Assembly (NCBI GenBank): GCA_033439795.1
Contig: JAUTDP010000004.1
Span: 496,001 to 560,000, forward strand
Length of the DNA: 64,000 bases
Direction of reading: 5' to 3'
From: Sordaria brevicollis
Lineage: Eukaryota > Ascomycota > Sordariomycetes > Sordariales > Sordariaceae
Under the pieces are notes generated by a model. The model was given only the letters and a program-made list of their open reading frames with translations, was not told the origin of the DNA and did no database searches. Below are positions 1-12,074 of the stretch, piece by piece. A program made the position numbers and the translations under genes. Within the stretch, counting starts at the first letter, position 1; every line of letters starts with the position of its first letter.

Positions 1-2900
1 TACATACAAGCCGCCATGCGTGCCGGCGCCTTGTCTCCAGCATTCGGTACACGAGTCCATTACGTTTTAGTTCATAGACAATAAAGCTGATTTGGCAATA
101 TTTAATTGTGGCTACCTATTTATCTACTCTGACTAAGCTATTACCCCCATTGCCATCACCCGAAGAGGCTGTCCCGCTCCTTTGGACCCTGGTGGCTGTC
201 GCCTGCGGCATCACCGCCGCGTCTTATGTTTCCTCTTGGTGCCATAGTCTCTACTTTCGGGGCATTGTAAACCCTGGAAAGCTTTCACCATTTCTATCTT
301 TCTTCTCCCATCTACGCCAGTCTGTTGTCCATAAGCCCATGCTCTGAACCGTCGGGCTGCTTAAATCCACTGTGTCTCCTGCTTAAATCCACGGTATTTT
401 GCAATAACCTCCAAGAGGGCACGGGCTAAGTATCGCTGAGGTACTTCATATCCGCCCGTATCGGAGCACTTCCACTTCTTGAAGACGGGCATTTTCAATA
501 TTACCGAACAACACTAAGCGAGCCATTCAAGAAAAACCCGTCTTTCAAAGCTCCAATCCAATTTAGCGCCTATAAGCATTCAAACCTTGCGTTTTTTCAT
601 TGCCTCCTTTCCTCGCATAATCGCTGGAAAACTCAGTTATAATAGCGCCCGTAGTAAACCAGCCTTGAAGTACTCCGTGGATTTAAGCAGGGGAACACAT
701 GTCTGTTCCACACAAGAGATGGATGAGATATTCGGTCTGGCCAATCACATCGTCGCTGGGGCCGATTTGGGAAAGTGGGACACAGCGCTAGTGCAGCCAC
801 GGATCAGAGTCTATTTGGACGTCGGGCAAGTAGTAGACAGCTGTTCAGTGAGGACTCGTGTGGGCATGAGGCGGTTGTTGATGTGGTCGGCGAGCAGCGA
901 GGTCCGGCACTGTCGTGAGTGTGAGGAAGCCGGCCTTGGGAACCGAAGGACGTTCGTTTTAGTTCGCGGTCGGTCGTCTTTGTTACGTGCTTTGGAATTC
1001 GAATCGATCACTCTCCTCGGGCATTTGCAACGGCGGGTCGTTCGCTCGATGGGTCGTGGGCAGTGCCGCGCTGCGCATGGGATGCGATGTTGGTTTGGAC
1101 AACATCCTTTGGATATGCCAGGTGTCTTCCAGTCTGCAGCCATGGCTCGATCGTCGCATGAATCTGGTTATCCACGGATTAGCCGCAAGACACCGATAAA
1201 AGGCAGAGAATCCATTGTCACGCTGCTCAACTTGTCACTCCTTCTTCCTCAAACTCCCGTATCCAACAACGGCGGGACACGAGCACCCACCGAGACTAAC
1301 AAGCGGACCGCTTCGGCAACTAAACACCTCGTGGCATTCGGCCGCATCGTGGCCCTCGTCGACGTGTGAATGGACTCTCTCGATGGGTCCACGGTACTTG
1401 CGACTACCGCTGGCCTTCGGACACGACGGGTCACTGGGTCTCGCATTCGAGCTTTGGTGCTATCTTCGAGGCCTTGGGTCCCTGGAGCGAGTGGCATCTA
1501 GACCGCTAGCAACATCGATCTGGTACCGTGCTGTTCCGGCAGGTTGGGTTCGTCGCGTTTCTACTGATGGTACGACACTAGCGTCTAGTGGGGGTACGAA
1601 AGGACGCCAGAGGGCTTGGTAGCGAATGGGCTCAGCGGCACGGATCATGCCACGGGACGGCAAGCCCGGCGTTACGACGACGTTCGTTCGATCATCCGGT
1701 CGTGGCTCGCGCAATATGATTTCGACAACGTCGCTTCGGGCGGGATTCCAGCCCTGGCAAGAAATCAGGGGAAAAGAACTTCGAGTGTCCTTGGCGGGGT
1801 GCAATCATGGTGGAAAGCAGGATTGAATATGCCCTTTCCGAGGGTGCGACCAATGGCGACGAATGCAGTCAGCATGGCTCGACGACGGCGACGAGAAGGG
1901 CGACGGTCAGTGCACGTGATAGGGGGTGCTGTTCGGATGGCAGTGGAGATGGGCATGGTGTCGGTCGTAGGAGACTGGAGAGCCACATGCAGACCTCAAA
2001 ATGGGGCGTCGAACAAGTGTGGCACAGCGAAAGAGCAGGGTAGGTAGAATTAAGCAGGCAATGCTCAAAGCTTTGCCGGCCTTACAGGGCGCGGTCTGCA
2101 ATAGTTGAGATATCCTTCGGTCAATTTCCGTGCAGACGGAAAGTGGGGCCGGGCACGGCATCGTGGTGCTTGCCATCTTCTAGGAGATGACAAAATCCCC
2201 CTCGGGGTCTACAAGTCGCCAACCCACAGCGGTATTCTGGGGCTGTCCCAGGGCTGCCTTCCATTATAAATTTGCAATCTCATTGTTTGGCGCGGAAGGA
2301 GCACCTTATAAAGTGGGTCAAGTTGAAACATTTGGGCAAGAGCCGCCCTACTGATTGACGATAAGGCTGGGTGGTTTGGTTGTTGCTATGTATCGTGGTG
2401 GAAATGGGCCAATAAGCATTGTTCATGAACGGGAGGTGTGGGTCCATCCCATGTCTTGAGTGGTGTTTGGCACCTTTGGGGGGACGGATTCCATGGAGGT
2501 TTAAACTGGAAGTACCTACGTACCTTACCGTACCCCTGTCAGCCTCAAACAATCTGGCTGCTTCCGATCAGCCCCCTGCCCCCCTTCCAGGACACTCGAC
2601 CACAACAACCAGCCTGGGGCAGTTGAGGTCTCCAAACTCAGAGGAAACAATCGGCGACCGTTTTCCAAATTCGACCTACATCTTTTTTTCCTTGTCCCCA
2701 AAAATTTCCTTCATCACAATCCATCGACCCCAACTTACCTGATCACTACCTCAGGTGATCAACAACTCCCTCCTACAACCACTCGAGGACATCTGACCTT
2801 CTATTCAACTGCTTTCGACCTTGAGAGGACCATTCCCATTCTTCTCATCCTTCGCACCTCGCTCGTTCTACACCTTGACCTCAGCCTCCTGCAAATTACG
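1..2900. other. Region without a recognised gene
   Basis: Several open frames overlap here on both strands, the longest being 260 codons at 587-1369. None has a recognisable domain, intron pattern or coding-like bias, and opposite frames are open over the same bases, as expected of GC-rich non-coding DNA. A short frame from a GTG at 108-347 encodes one hydrophobic stretch but has no ATG and no recognised match. The inverted repeat at 378-691 is listed separately. From about 2500 the sequence becomes pyrimidine-rich and probably forms the promoter and leader of P1. Confidence 0.5.
378..691. repeat. Inverted repeat, possible small foldback element
   Basis: The 17-bp arm CCTGCTTAAATCCACGG at 378-394 recurs in perfect reverse complement at 675-691. 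A partial extra copy of the arm lies just outside the left end, near 358-370. No clear target-site duplication is visible, so calling it a transposon remnant is tentative. Confidence 0.45.
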
Positions 2901-3148
2901 GGCACGATCTAGCCATCGACCACCGCGGCTTTGGTCCCAGTTCGACCTCGAGTTTACCTAACAGCAACAGGAGTGGTTTTCGGAGCTAGAGCCACAGTAG
3001 GTCAACCTACGACCGCAGCTCATATTCCAGCAAAAGGGATCGTCTTGTTGCTCCCTGCCCGGTCTTCATACGGCGGCGGCCAAGCGAACTCGAGGAGAAG
3101 ATTGGAATCGAGGACCGAAAAGAAACAACAACAACACAGTGCTTACCA

Positions 3149-3405
3149 GTGAGTAACTTGATTTTCCAACCCTTCATGCCCTCTTGCTTGGGCGTGAGCG
3201 TTCACAGCACTCGCCATGACCATTCCCTCCCTCTCCTCTTCTCTTGATTACCTCATGATGTGACAGACTGACAGGCTCTCATTGTCGGGCGATGTCCACA
3301 ACTCTATCTATACGTCGTCTCATTTCTTTCGTCATGCAACCATACTCTTGCTCACTCTTCCTTGTCCCAAGCTGTGCTTGGGTACTAACCAAGTAACTTC
3401 TTCAG
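3149..3405 (+). other. Probable 5'-UTR intron of P1
   Basis: A GTGAGT donor at 3149 and a CTTCTTCAG acceptor ending at 3405, with an ACTAACC branch-like sequence near 3383, frame a likely leader intron. It ends 19 bases before the P1 start codon. The call rests on splice-site consensus only. Confidence 0.5.
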
Positions 3406-3424
3406 ACTCGAAAAATCGATAAAG

Positions 3425-5118
3425 ATGGCTGATACAACCAACGACGTCCACGACGGCAAGAAGGCCATTGTGGACAAGGACCTTATCGAGTCGCGAATTG
3501 ATAAGGCCCTTACAAAAGTTCAAGATCTCCCCCAACTCCTGCAACGTACGTCCACGACAAACACTGTCTTGACGGGCATTTGGTTCAAGATCCTCGGTAA
3601 GTTTCATTCCACATATAATTCCGTATGGACACACCTGACCCGATGTAGAGCATATCTTCGACAATCTTGTCGAACCCGATGAGACCTTCCGAGACCTCGA
3701 CGATTTCCAGTTCGACATGATCCCCTCGCACGCTCGGCCTCAGCACGCCGAATTCATCAAGCTCGCATATCGCTGGATGGTAACCATGCATTGCGCTGGA
3801 GTGGCTGAACAGGCCTTCGCCAATCTTGGCCAGTACAAGCCGAGCCTCAAAGCAGATGTCTTGGCCGTAGTTGCCCCTCACGAGCGTTACCAGGCGGCGG
3901 CCACAAGCAAGAAGAGGAAGTCGGTCGACCAAGCCTATCCGGGCCATATCGAGTCAGAGGCAGCGTTTTGGCTCAGGAAGGGCGCCCTCCACACTGTGAC
4001 TCAACATCACGACGCCGATGATCATGTGCACCACACCAACGAACAGAAGATCCGCTACGTGAGGGAACTTTTGCAGGCCATGACAAACATGGTGGGCATT
4101 GCAGACAAGCCGAGCCACCACCACGTACTCGCTGTTAAGGCCATGTCTGGTGCGGTACTCGAGGAGGCGTGCTGGGATGTTTATATCAATGCCCGCGATG
4201 CCCAGCAGGGGGTCACTCCTGTCCTGCCCTGGACTACCAATTTCTGCTGGGGTAATTACGAGACTTTCGATGATCGCTGGGCGGATATTGTCGACCACTT
4301 CAACGTAAGCTTCAATTGACAGACACAATCTCATCTCCAGAGTCTAACATGTCATTTCAGGAAAACAAGTCCGCCGTGGCCAACCTCATGCAGGCCACAT
4401 ACGTGCAGCGATATACGTCCGACCCATACAAGGAGAGCCAGGTAAATAGACCTACGCTTCCTTTCATCTGGTCCCCAGGACCCTTTCTTCCGACCGTTTG
4501 CTGACTTTCTTCCCAACATAGCGCAAGACCGGCCAGAAGAAGAATAATGACAGCCGAGCTGCTCGCGCTGCCGAGAATATTCGAGCTGCTGAGCAGTTGA
4601 AGGCTATCCAGAGCAGCTCCCCTGTTCTGGCTACTGGCAGCTCGGATATGGCTAGCCCGGCCTCGGTCATGAGTGTCGTCGGTTCTCCTGTTGGCCAAGC
4701 TGTCATGCTGCCCAATGTTTCCCCTGCTATGGGCTTCACGACTCCTGATATGGCTTCACCCGGTGGTTCTCCTTCGCCTTTCCCCGCTGGAAACTTCCCG
4801 CTCATGGCTTCACCCAATATCCCTTCTGCTTCTTCGCCGGCTGGAGAGTTCCTCCCTGCTTCGGCCAATATCGCCTCTACTTCCTCGCACGTCGGAAACG
4901 TTTTCACTGCTTCGCCCGACGTCCTTTCTAACTCGTCACCCGCCGGCAACTTCTACATGGCTTCGCCCAACGTTTCTGCTACTGCCTCACCCGCTGAGCC
5001 CTCTGTTACCCCCTCGACCAACATGAACGGTCAGATCATGGAGCCTTTTTATTGGCCTCACGGTGCTGACAGTCATGAAGACGCCGGTTTCGACGACCAG
5101 GGTTACAGCCCTTTCTGA
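3425..5118 (+). CDS. P1: array-family protein with SP-rich repeat tail, 501 aa
   Basis: First intact member of the array; function unknown. Proposed exons are 3425-3596, 3649-4304, 4361-4441 and 4522-5118. All junctions are GT-AG and the frame stays open for 501 residues. Residues 58-276 carry the family core: an F-x(2)-LAYRWM segment, an SEAAFWLRKGAL segment, LPWTTNF and a DRW motif. Residues 277-303 match the family exon-4 block ENKSAVANLM, followed by the basic linker RKTGQKKNN. The tail is rich in Ser, Pro and Ala, with about four imperfect 17-residue repeats built on ASPNxxSxSSPAGxF. The intron that normally separates family exons 2 and 3 is absent. There is no amber codon; the frame ends at TGA. 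Partial copies of its 3' end follow at 5861-6538. Confidence 0.8.
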
Positions 5119-5860
5119 AGCCAACGATCCGGATTCCGAAGTCCGTGGAGAAGGGCATGGGATAACACTCAGGCTGGACAGGGAGGATAAGATGGCGTGG
5201 AAAAGATCAGTTTCAGTCTATAACAACGGGTTTCGCTCCTAGTATACGAGTTGGAGCAGCACACGATTTGCGATAGATTGGTACGGCAAAAGGGTTCTGG
5301 GAAAGAAAGGGCGAACAATCCGGTTACGGTTGGTAATAGTTCCTTCTTAGTCCTAGATAATACCCTCTCAAATTGGGACTGGGTAACCACCCTATAGTCA
5401 CCGTACTAACCTTACATTCAATAAATGCTGTGTACCCTTGGTGTTCGCCGCGCCTAAGATGTCTCGTATACTCGCTGTTCTGCGGCTGGTTGCCTCCCCT
5501 AGTCAAAATATCTTAACGGATGTTCAACCGTAGGCACCAGACCAACTCGAGACTGGGGAAGTGCTTAAGGCCTTTATATAATTCATGGATTAGAAGACCA
5601 AAACCGACAAACTGCATGTGTCTAGATTACCACCACATCACTGCCACTACTCCCACTATCTACAATAGTGACTTCCTTATACAGTCCCGCTCTTGCACAT
5701 GCTTCTCCTGCTAACGAACCTCCTACTCGCAACTCTCCTACGGCTGCCCTTGATAATTCTTCTTCCACTAGTCAACCCGCGAGTTTCAGCCATTACCCCC
5801 GATATAGCTTCGAACAGTACATATAGCCCTCCTACTACTGCTCCTTTTACCTACCTATAT

Positions 5861-6083
5861 ACCGCAAGAAAGACAAAAGAGGAATAACGACTGCCGAGCG
5901 GCTAGACATACCGCCGCTGTTCAGGATGCTCAGCAGCTGCAAAGCATTCAAGCCGCTGCTGGTCTTCCGGCTGGCAGTGTTGAAGTCGTAGCTAGCCCGG
6001 TCACCAGCCCAGCTGCTGGTCCGTCTAACATGACGCCTGACCAACCCGCTCCCGGCGCCCATGGACATTCTCAACTACCTTAG
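5861..6083 (+). pseudogene. P1-like 3' fragment 1
   Basis: This stretch resembles the start of the last exon of P1 (basic linker, then AVQDAQQLQAIQAAAG-like sequence) with a one-base deletion near 5870. Its end resembles the end of a core exon: LNYLR followed by a GTAAGT donor at 6085. It therefore joins pieces of two different exons in the wrong order and cannot encode a family protein alone. Confidence 0.6.
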
Positions 6084-6538
6084 GGTAAGTTAACGCCATC
6101 TTATCTCTCGTATGAGAGGAACTTGATTCTAACATGACATTGCAGGAGAACAAGGCAGCAGTTGCCAACCTCATGCAGGCAACTTATGTCCAGAGGTATA
6201 CCTCTGATCCGGGCAAGGAGCAAGCTGTGAGTAGACCTACGCTTCTAATGATCTAGAGGTACCTGTTAGTCTCTAGAGATATTTCCTCTTGACATCCGCT
6301 GACTTTTCTCCAAACATAGCGCAAGAAGGGACAAAAAAAGAACAACGATAGCCGAGCGGTTCGTTACACCGCGGCTGTCCAGGCTGCGCAGCACCTCCAA
6401 GCCATCCAGGGCGCGGCTGCTGTTCCCGCTTTCCCTGCCACTCCTGCTGCCGGTCCATCAATACAAGGACCACCACAAACTATTCCACTTCTAGAGCCCA
6501 CGGTGGAGAGCAGCATGGCTCCTACTTTTAGGGGCTGA
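6084..6538 (+). pseudogene. P1-like 3' fragment 2 (last two exons)
   Basis: An acceptor at 6145 leads into an 81-nt exon, 6146-6226, encoding ENKAAVANLMQATYVQRY, almost the same as exon 3 of P1. A donor follows at 6227 and an acceptor at 6319. The last exon, 6320-6538, encodes RKKGQKKNNDSRAVRY and a short Ala/Pro tail ending in TGA. Splice sites and frame are preserved, but exons 1 and 2 are missing. It is a partial tandem duplication of the P1 end. Confidence 0.7.
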
Positions 6539-6931
6539 AAAAGGTCGAGGATACGCGGGAAGGAATGGAATGGCTGAATGGGTTGCTCTCCTAACGATTT
6601 GATATGAGATCCCGTTCCATGTTTAGAGGCAAGAAAGAGGATAAGGTTTTGACTCGAACAGGCTGGCAAGTTGGGCAAAGATTGCACGATAGGGCCGGGT
6701 GTTGTTTGAGTGGAAATTCGGGATTGGGAATGGGCAAGCAAGGTATAACACTTAGTTCAGAGTCAACACTTTCATTTACAAGTACCTTAATCGAAGAAGA
6801 TCTTCTGCTTATTGTAACTGACATACACACCCGGGTGTATCGGAGCTTCGTCTCACTCAAAGGGGAAGACGAGAAAGAAAGGCAAAAACAAATAAAAGAT
6901 TGGAGAAACAAAAGAAAGAGAAAAAGGAAGT

Positions 6932-7083
6932 TGTGCGATCTGGGATTCGAACCCAGGTCCTTTGGCAGCCACTCCCACGGATTCTGGTGAGCTATGAGCG
7001 GGTACGTCCACACTCATCTCACTCTGAACCTTCCGCTTTAGGGGTCTGGAGTGCCAACGCGCTGACCACTGCGCCAACCGCAC
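6932..7083 (-). tRNA. tRNA-Trp (CCA) with 77-nt intron
   Basis: Read on the minus strand, the acceptor strands GTGCGGT and ATCGCAC pair. A GCGC D stem, an anticodon stem TGGCA/TGCCA and a T arm CTGGG-TTCGAAT-CCCAG (B box GGTTCGAATCC) are all present. The anticodon loop reads CTCCAG and then an intron. Exon 1 is 7083-7046, the intron 7045-6969 and exon 2 6968-6932. CCA at positions 34-36 gives tryptophan. The variable loop is one base longer than usual in this fold, so the exact intron boundary could shift slightly. Confidence 0.8.
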
Positions 7084-8770
7084 TCGTGTTTGTTGAATAC
7101 TGGTACAAAAATTCTCATACATATACCCTCTAGCAAGGGTGGGTGGGTCATGAGGGGGCAGGAGGCAGGGGACTGAGGCGAGGATGACGGGTAGGTGCGG
7201 CAGGCAGGGGCAGGCACGGGACCGAGGGACACGTAACCGGCCGAGGACAAGAAGGGGGGAAGCTACGAGGGAGGCTGTCACGCAGGCAGGAAGTTAGAGG
7301 CACCTGGCGGGGTGGGACAGGGCATACTATCACGGAAGCCGCAGGCTGAGAAGGAGCGAGGCAGATGGCTGGTTCTTGATTCGTGAGGGCTCGTGAGGGC
7401 GAAGCCCTACACCCTCTCTCCCAATCGCGTTCTCCTCCTCCTCTTTGGGGTTTGGGTCACTCGCACATTTTTTCTTCCACATCTTCTTCTCTTCATCCTC
7501 GTCTTCTTCCCTCCATCCTCAACTTCTCCTCTCCATCACGCACACAATCAACTATCACCAGTGTCACCCTCGTTAGTTGTTTCGTCAGCATCCTCATCCT
7601 CCTCTCTTAACTCAGCCTCTCTTTCACGGAGGGCCGCAGGGAACAGCACACCCAGCCCAACTGCTCCAGCTTCCCACCCTTCAAACCGTCAAGTTGTTCG
7701 CTGCCGTTGCCGCAAGGGCAACCACGCAGAGAGAGAACGGCGCCTCCACAGCCAGACTCGCCGATCGAGAGAGAGGTGGCTAATCCCGCCTCGGCCCTCC
7801 CGCTCGCCTTCGCCAACATGGCTGGACTTGGTTGAACGTGCGATAAAAGGTACGCGTACTTCTCACTGCCTCTGATCATAATCGGTTCTCCTCCCATCGT
7901 CTCCATGTTCAACCACACGAATCCACTCGACCCTTTCTCCTGTGTTACAAGCGGGGCATGAAGCGTCGTCCTACTGTACCTCTGTCAAACAACGGGGACA
8001 CGAACGGAAAATTTTCCATCCCGAATCGTTCACTCCTCGACATGACACTGACTTGCCATGGGTTGTAGACTGCCACGGAGCTCGACGCTCACTTACAGTT
8101 CCGCTGGGGCCGCGACTGTGCTACTGTTCAGGTAGGTATGGTCACCCCGATCCCCTTTGTACCTTATGAGTCTCGTTCCTGACTTGAGGAATGCCGCCCT
8201 TGCAGTCCGGTTTCACCCTGAAATGCACCCCGTTCTCCTTACGCCTCTGCTCTGCTCTTGCTTCTGCTAGTCTGTACTGGCTTTTGCTTGCGGCCAAGAT
8301 GGGCAGGGCCCTGCGCCTGAGGACCGATATTTCACACCCCCCCATGAGGAGAAAAGATCAAGAATCCCATCTACCCCTCCATCACCACCGACGAAAAATA
8401 CATGACCCTTTGCACTGCTGTCAGCGTTGGCTCGGACGAGATCGGCTACCGGCCAAATCCGGAACGCCATGGATCCGTCTTTTGGTTCACTACCAGATTG
8501 AAGAGCTTCCAGTTCGTACGATGAGCTTGACACAAGATCTGCCAACTCAACCGACCCGATTGAAGCCCGGTAGTTTCGGACCTCGACCACCACCCTGCTA
8601 GTGGCAGACTCTGCCACTTGCAGGGTGGTGTTGTTTCAACCACCACCGACGGGACCATGATCCCTTGCGCTGCTGCCAACGTTGGCTCGGATGGCCTCGA
8701 TGCCGGTGACTTCCTCGACTACGAGGATGCTGGTGCCGACATGAAGTCCAAGGAGGAGGAGGAGTAAGGC
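7084..8770. other. Unassigned region with an internal duplication
   Basis: A CT-rich stretch at about 7400-7620 looks like a fungal promoter or leader. Two similar blocks, 8384-8450 and 8640-8700, both begin ACCACCGACG and contain GTTGGCTCGGA. The second can encode a short acidic end (GDFLDYEDAGADMKSKEEEE, then TAA at about 8767). These look like remnants of a duplicated gene end. I find no continuous model and recognise no family. Confidence 0.35.
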
Positions 8771-8813
8771 ATGGACCTGACTCAATGATCGTAGGAATCG
8801 GTTGCTTGATCCG

Positions 8814-8899
8814 GGGAAGATGTAGGAGAGGGGGAAGATGTAGGAGAGGGGGAAGATGTAGGAGAGGGGGAAGATGTAGGAGAGGGAGAAGATGTAGGA
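8814..8899. repeat. 18-bp minisatellite
   Basis: About five tandem copies of the unit GGAGAGGGGGAAGATGTA, nearly identical to one another. The repeat lies just downstream of the acidic ORF end near 8767 and has no apparent coding role. Confidence 0.85.
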
Positions 8900-9935
8900 G
8901 CTACTATAGTGCAACAATGATTTTTCTTTTCTTCATTTCTTCATTCCTTTGCCCAAAACTGTTTCTTCTGGCGAAGCTACCGTGGGGGGAGCGTCCCCAA
9001 GAGACCTTAGACTGCTCCTGCCCTGTATGAAAATCATCATTCAGATGGCGCCAAGACGACAAGAAATTTTGAGAGAAGAGAAGATTTCATGACAGCAAGT
9101 GCCCGCCGTCAAAATCAGCACAAGGGAAAGTGCGTTTGGTTCGCGTCTCGTCCTTCCCAGAAAGTGCAGTCGCGAAGCGACAGTCTTTGTTGTTGCCAAC
9201 CGCCAACTACTTCCCCATAACCCCTCCCCAATCTTTCTCCACTGTCGCCCAAACTGGGCTTTGTTGCTCTTCGCTCTTCGCTCTGTCCAACAACAAAGTT
9301 GCAGATCTGCTATCCAACACACACATACTCCCGAGCACCAGACCTTTTGGCGATCACCTCACACGGCGCGAGGTCCACAACGAGCGCGATAAAGGCGAAC
9401 ATTGTTTTCCTCGAACAATTGCGATATCGACGACATTGTCGCCAAAGACAGCGCACACGCTCAAAGTTGTCGCAAAGGGCGGCAAACCTGAAACAGTGTC
9501 TCGATAGCGTCAACGCTGCCTTTGCAACTTTTCCCTGCTCCAATAGTCTGTGGACATTGCCGAGGTCAGTACTTCTTAGTTCTTCGTCGCATCTATTGGA
9601 TTGCATCTTCTCTCACATCCATCTGCTGTCATCTGGCGTACTGGAGTCCTGGACCGAAGACTCTCCTAAGATTCTACGGCAATGCCAGTGCGTCTGTGGA
9701 TACATCCAAGTCTCTCTAAACGGGACCCCCCGCATCATCCTCGGTCGATACAGCGAGAAATTTCTTGCGGCCATGCTGACCACTTGCACAATCCAAAAGT
9801 GTATCCCACTCCCAACACTCTTTATCTACCAGTTGCCACGCAAGGGGTTGGCCATATCGACGAGACACGTACAATCCAACAACAAAGCGCCTTGGTAAAA
9901 GGGACCTCAGCCACAAGAGTCTATAAGACAACGCC
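8900..9935. other. Upstream region and probable leader of P2
   Basis: No recognised gene. The stretch is pyrimidine-rich with scattered short frames that overlap one another. It most likely contains the P2 promoter and 5' leader, possibly with a leader intron. Confidence 0.4.
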
Positions 9936-12074
9936 ATGTCAGGGAATCAACCTACAACAGGCAACCCAGGGGGGAGCCAGACCACCACGGTTGGTCGGAG
10001 TCCTTTTGGGTTCGTCAGAACCCTCGAAGCCGCAGCGGCAGACAACAGCCCCCATTTGGAGAATGCGTGGGAGATCATTCGTGCGTTCCATTTTCATGCC
10101 TCTCTGGCTTTCCGAGTATTTCCCATGGAAAGAAAGACTGACAGGCAAAACAGTCCATATACAAGAAAACCTCGTCATGCACGACGGAAGAGTGGCCGCG
10201 CTGGCATCTTTGAAGATTTGGGACAATCAATACGACGGCTTCGCTGCTCACGCCTACAGTTGGCTTCGCGTTCATCACGAAAGCAACACCTCGGAAGCTG
10301 CCATTGCGGGCATCAGCCATACGAGACCGCGGCTTAAGGAACAGATTTCCGAGAGCTTGGCTACCCACGAAAGGGCTAACCGTCCAAGAAATCAAGAAAA
10401 GGGCGAAGTCGATCAGTCGTTCCCGGACACCATCGAATCCGAGGCGGACTTCTGGTCTCAGGAGGCTATCGCGAAGAGTCTCAATAATACAACTCCATCG
10501 CTTTCGCAGATTGCGGACATCCCTCGTACCAGCGAAGAGCATGCCACGTACATCAGAGAGATGTTCGACGCGCTGAAGAACACGGAAGGCATTCTCGAGA
10601 AGGCGACCAACATCAAAGTTGAGATTGTCAAGTCAACGAGCGGAAGAGTTTTTCTCGATATTGCGTGGGTTCTACTCGTGAGTATCACCACATATCCTAT
10701 CTCAAGAGGCATGGTTACTGCGAATATGGAGAATGCTAACCAGTGCGCGCCTTGAATCATTCAGAGAGAAGCCAAAACGTTTCAGCTAGGAAAGCCGAAT
10801 GTCAAGCCGTGGTGCACAACATTCATATACGAGCAATACCCTACCATGCGTGCTCGTTGGAATGATATGGTTGGCTTCTTCAACGTAAGTACACCTAGGC
10901 ACAACGAGGTCACAATTTCAGGCAATGACTGACTCGTCCTTGCACGTAGACATCCAAAGCCGCGGTTGCCAACTTGATCGTGGCCCACAACGAGAAGCGC
11001 TTTGCGGGTAACCCCAAAGGCGAAAAGTCACGCAAAGTCCAAAACGACAAGACAAACAAGGGAAAAGCGACAAAGATCCAAACCAACAGGGACAAAGCAA
11101 CGACCCTCGACCAGATGGTGAATCGAGCGGAGGGTAGAGCCCGTGCCAGAAGGGCTACTGCGAGTCTGTCACAATTCGATCATTCCATCGCCGCTCCCGC
11201 TCCCGGCAACCCATCCAGGGTCACTCAACCGGATGTTCAGGAGAGACAGAACGGTAAACTTGCGGACCAGAAATTGCACGAAAATGGAGCCGATGATGTC
11301 TTGGACGACGAGGAGAGAGCCAGAAGGCAGGAAGCTGAAGCCGCGGAGCCTAACAGTAACGACGAGCATTTTGCCGACAGCGATGAAGAGGCCAACAAAG
11401 ATGAAGTCCAAGCGGCCACGGGAAGAGAAGAGATTCACGAAGGCGATGTCAACGAGTATGACGCGCAAGAATTTTACTTCCAGGAAGAGCAAGTGCTGGC
11501 CCATCCTCCTCCTGTTTTGGGTGTCAATGCTGGAAGTTCGCATACACATCCATCAGCCAACTTCCCTTTCTCCAACAGCTTGACGGGCCGTCAACAACGG
11601 GTCCGAAATACAGCCGGAAACGAAGGAAACCCTTCTACCTCTAGCATTGCTCCTGCTGGCGATCTCACAACCTACCCTCCTGTGAATCCAAGCGGCCTTA
11701 ATACCCCAAATCTGCACCCCAGCTATAGGCGTTACCTTATGTCAAACAGCAATAACGGCTCAGTGACTCTGCCGGATTATTCGATGGGCTATTCCGGACC
11801 CTTGCCTGACTTTAGCATTCCATGGGGTTTTGCCCAGTTCCCAAGTGGGAACGCTTCCATGACCGAGCCGCAAGTAGCAGGAGATGGCAATACCGCAGTC
11901 GGTATCGGTCGCCCTCACCCCACTCTGTCGAACACTGACACCAGTAGTGCCGGCGGAGGATCACAGAGCAGTGCCGGCGGTTCACGTCTGGCTACCAGGA
12001 GGGGAAGAAATAGCTTGGAGGACGACAGCGAAGCCGATGTCGAGGCTCATCCCATGCGAAGATATCGTTTCTAA
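9936..12074 (+). CDS. P2: array-family protein with acidic tail, 637 aa
   Basis: Intact family member, function unknown. Proposed exons are 9936-10080, 10154-10677 (524 nt), 10765-10884 (120 nt) and 10950-12074. Junctions are GT-AG and the 524/120 sizes match other paralogs exactly. Exon 2 encodes HIQENLVMHDG, the FAAHAYSWL segment, SHTRPRL, SEADFWSQEAI and ADIPRTSEEHATYIREMFDAL. Exon 3 encodes KPNVKPWCTTF and RARWNDMVGFF. Exon 4 starts TSKAAVANLI and runs directly into the lysine-rich linker, so the last family intron has been lost. Residues of about 374-437 are strongly acidic. The rest of the tail is rich in Ser, Gly, Asn and Pro, and the protein ends with a basic RRYRF. There is no amber codon in the tail. 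Confidence 0.82.

Noticed and set aside
587..1369. 260-codon plus-strand open frame
   Set aside because: It overlaps open frames in other phases and on the opposite strand, has no recognisable motif, and shows Arg/Ser-rich composition typical of GC-rich non-coding DNA.
7393..7875. 160-codon open frame in CT-rich DNA
   Set aside because: No ATG at its start, Ser/Leu/Pro-rich as expected from a pyrimidine tract, and contradicted by overlapping frames.
8814..8899. Coding Arg/Gly repeat (RCRRGGRCRRG)
   Set aside because: The frame exists only because the 18-bp minisatellite lacks stops. Upstream and downstream context is non-coding.
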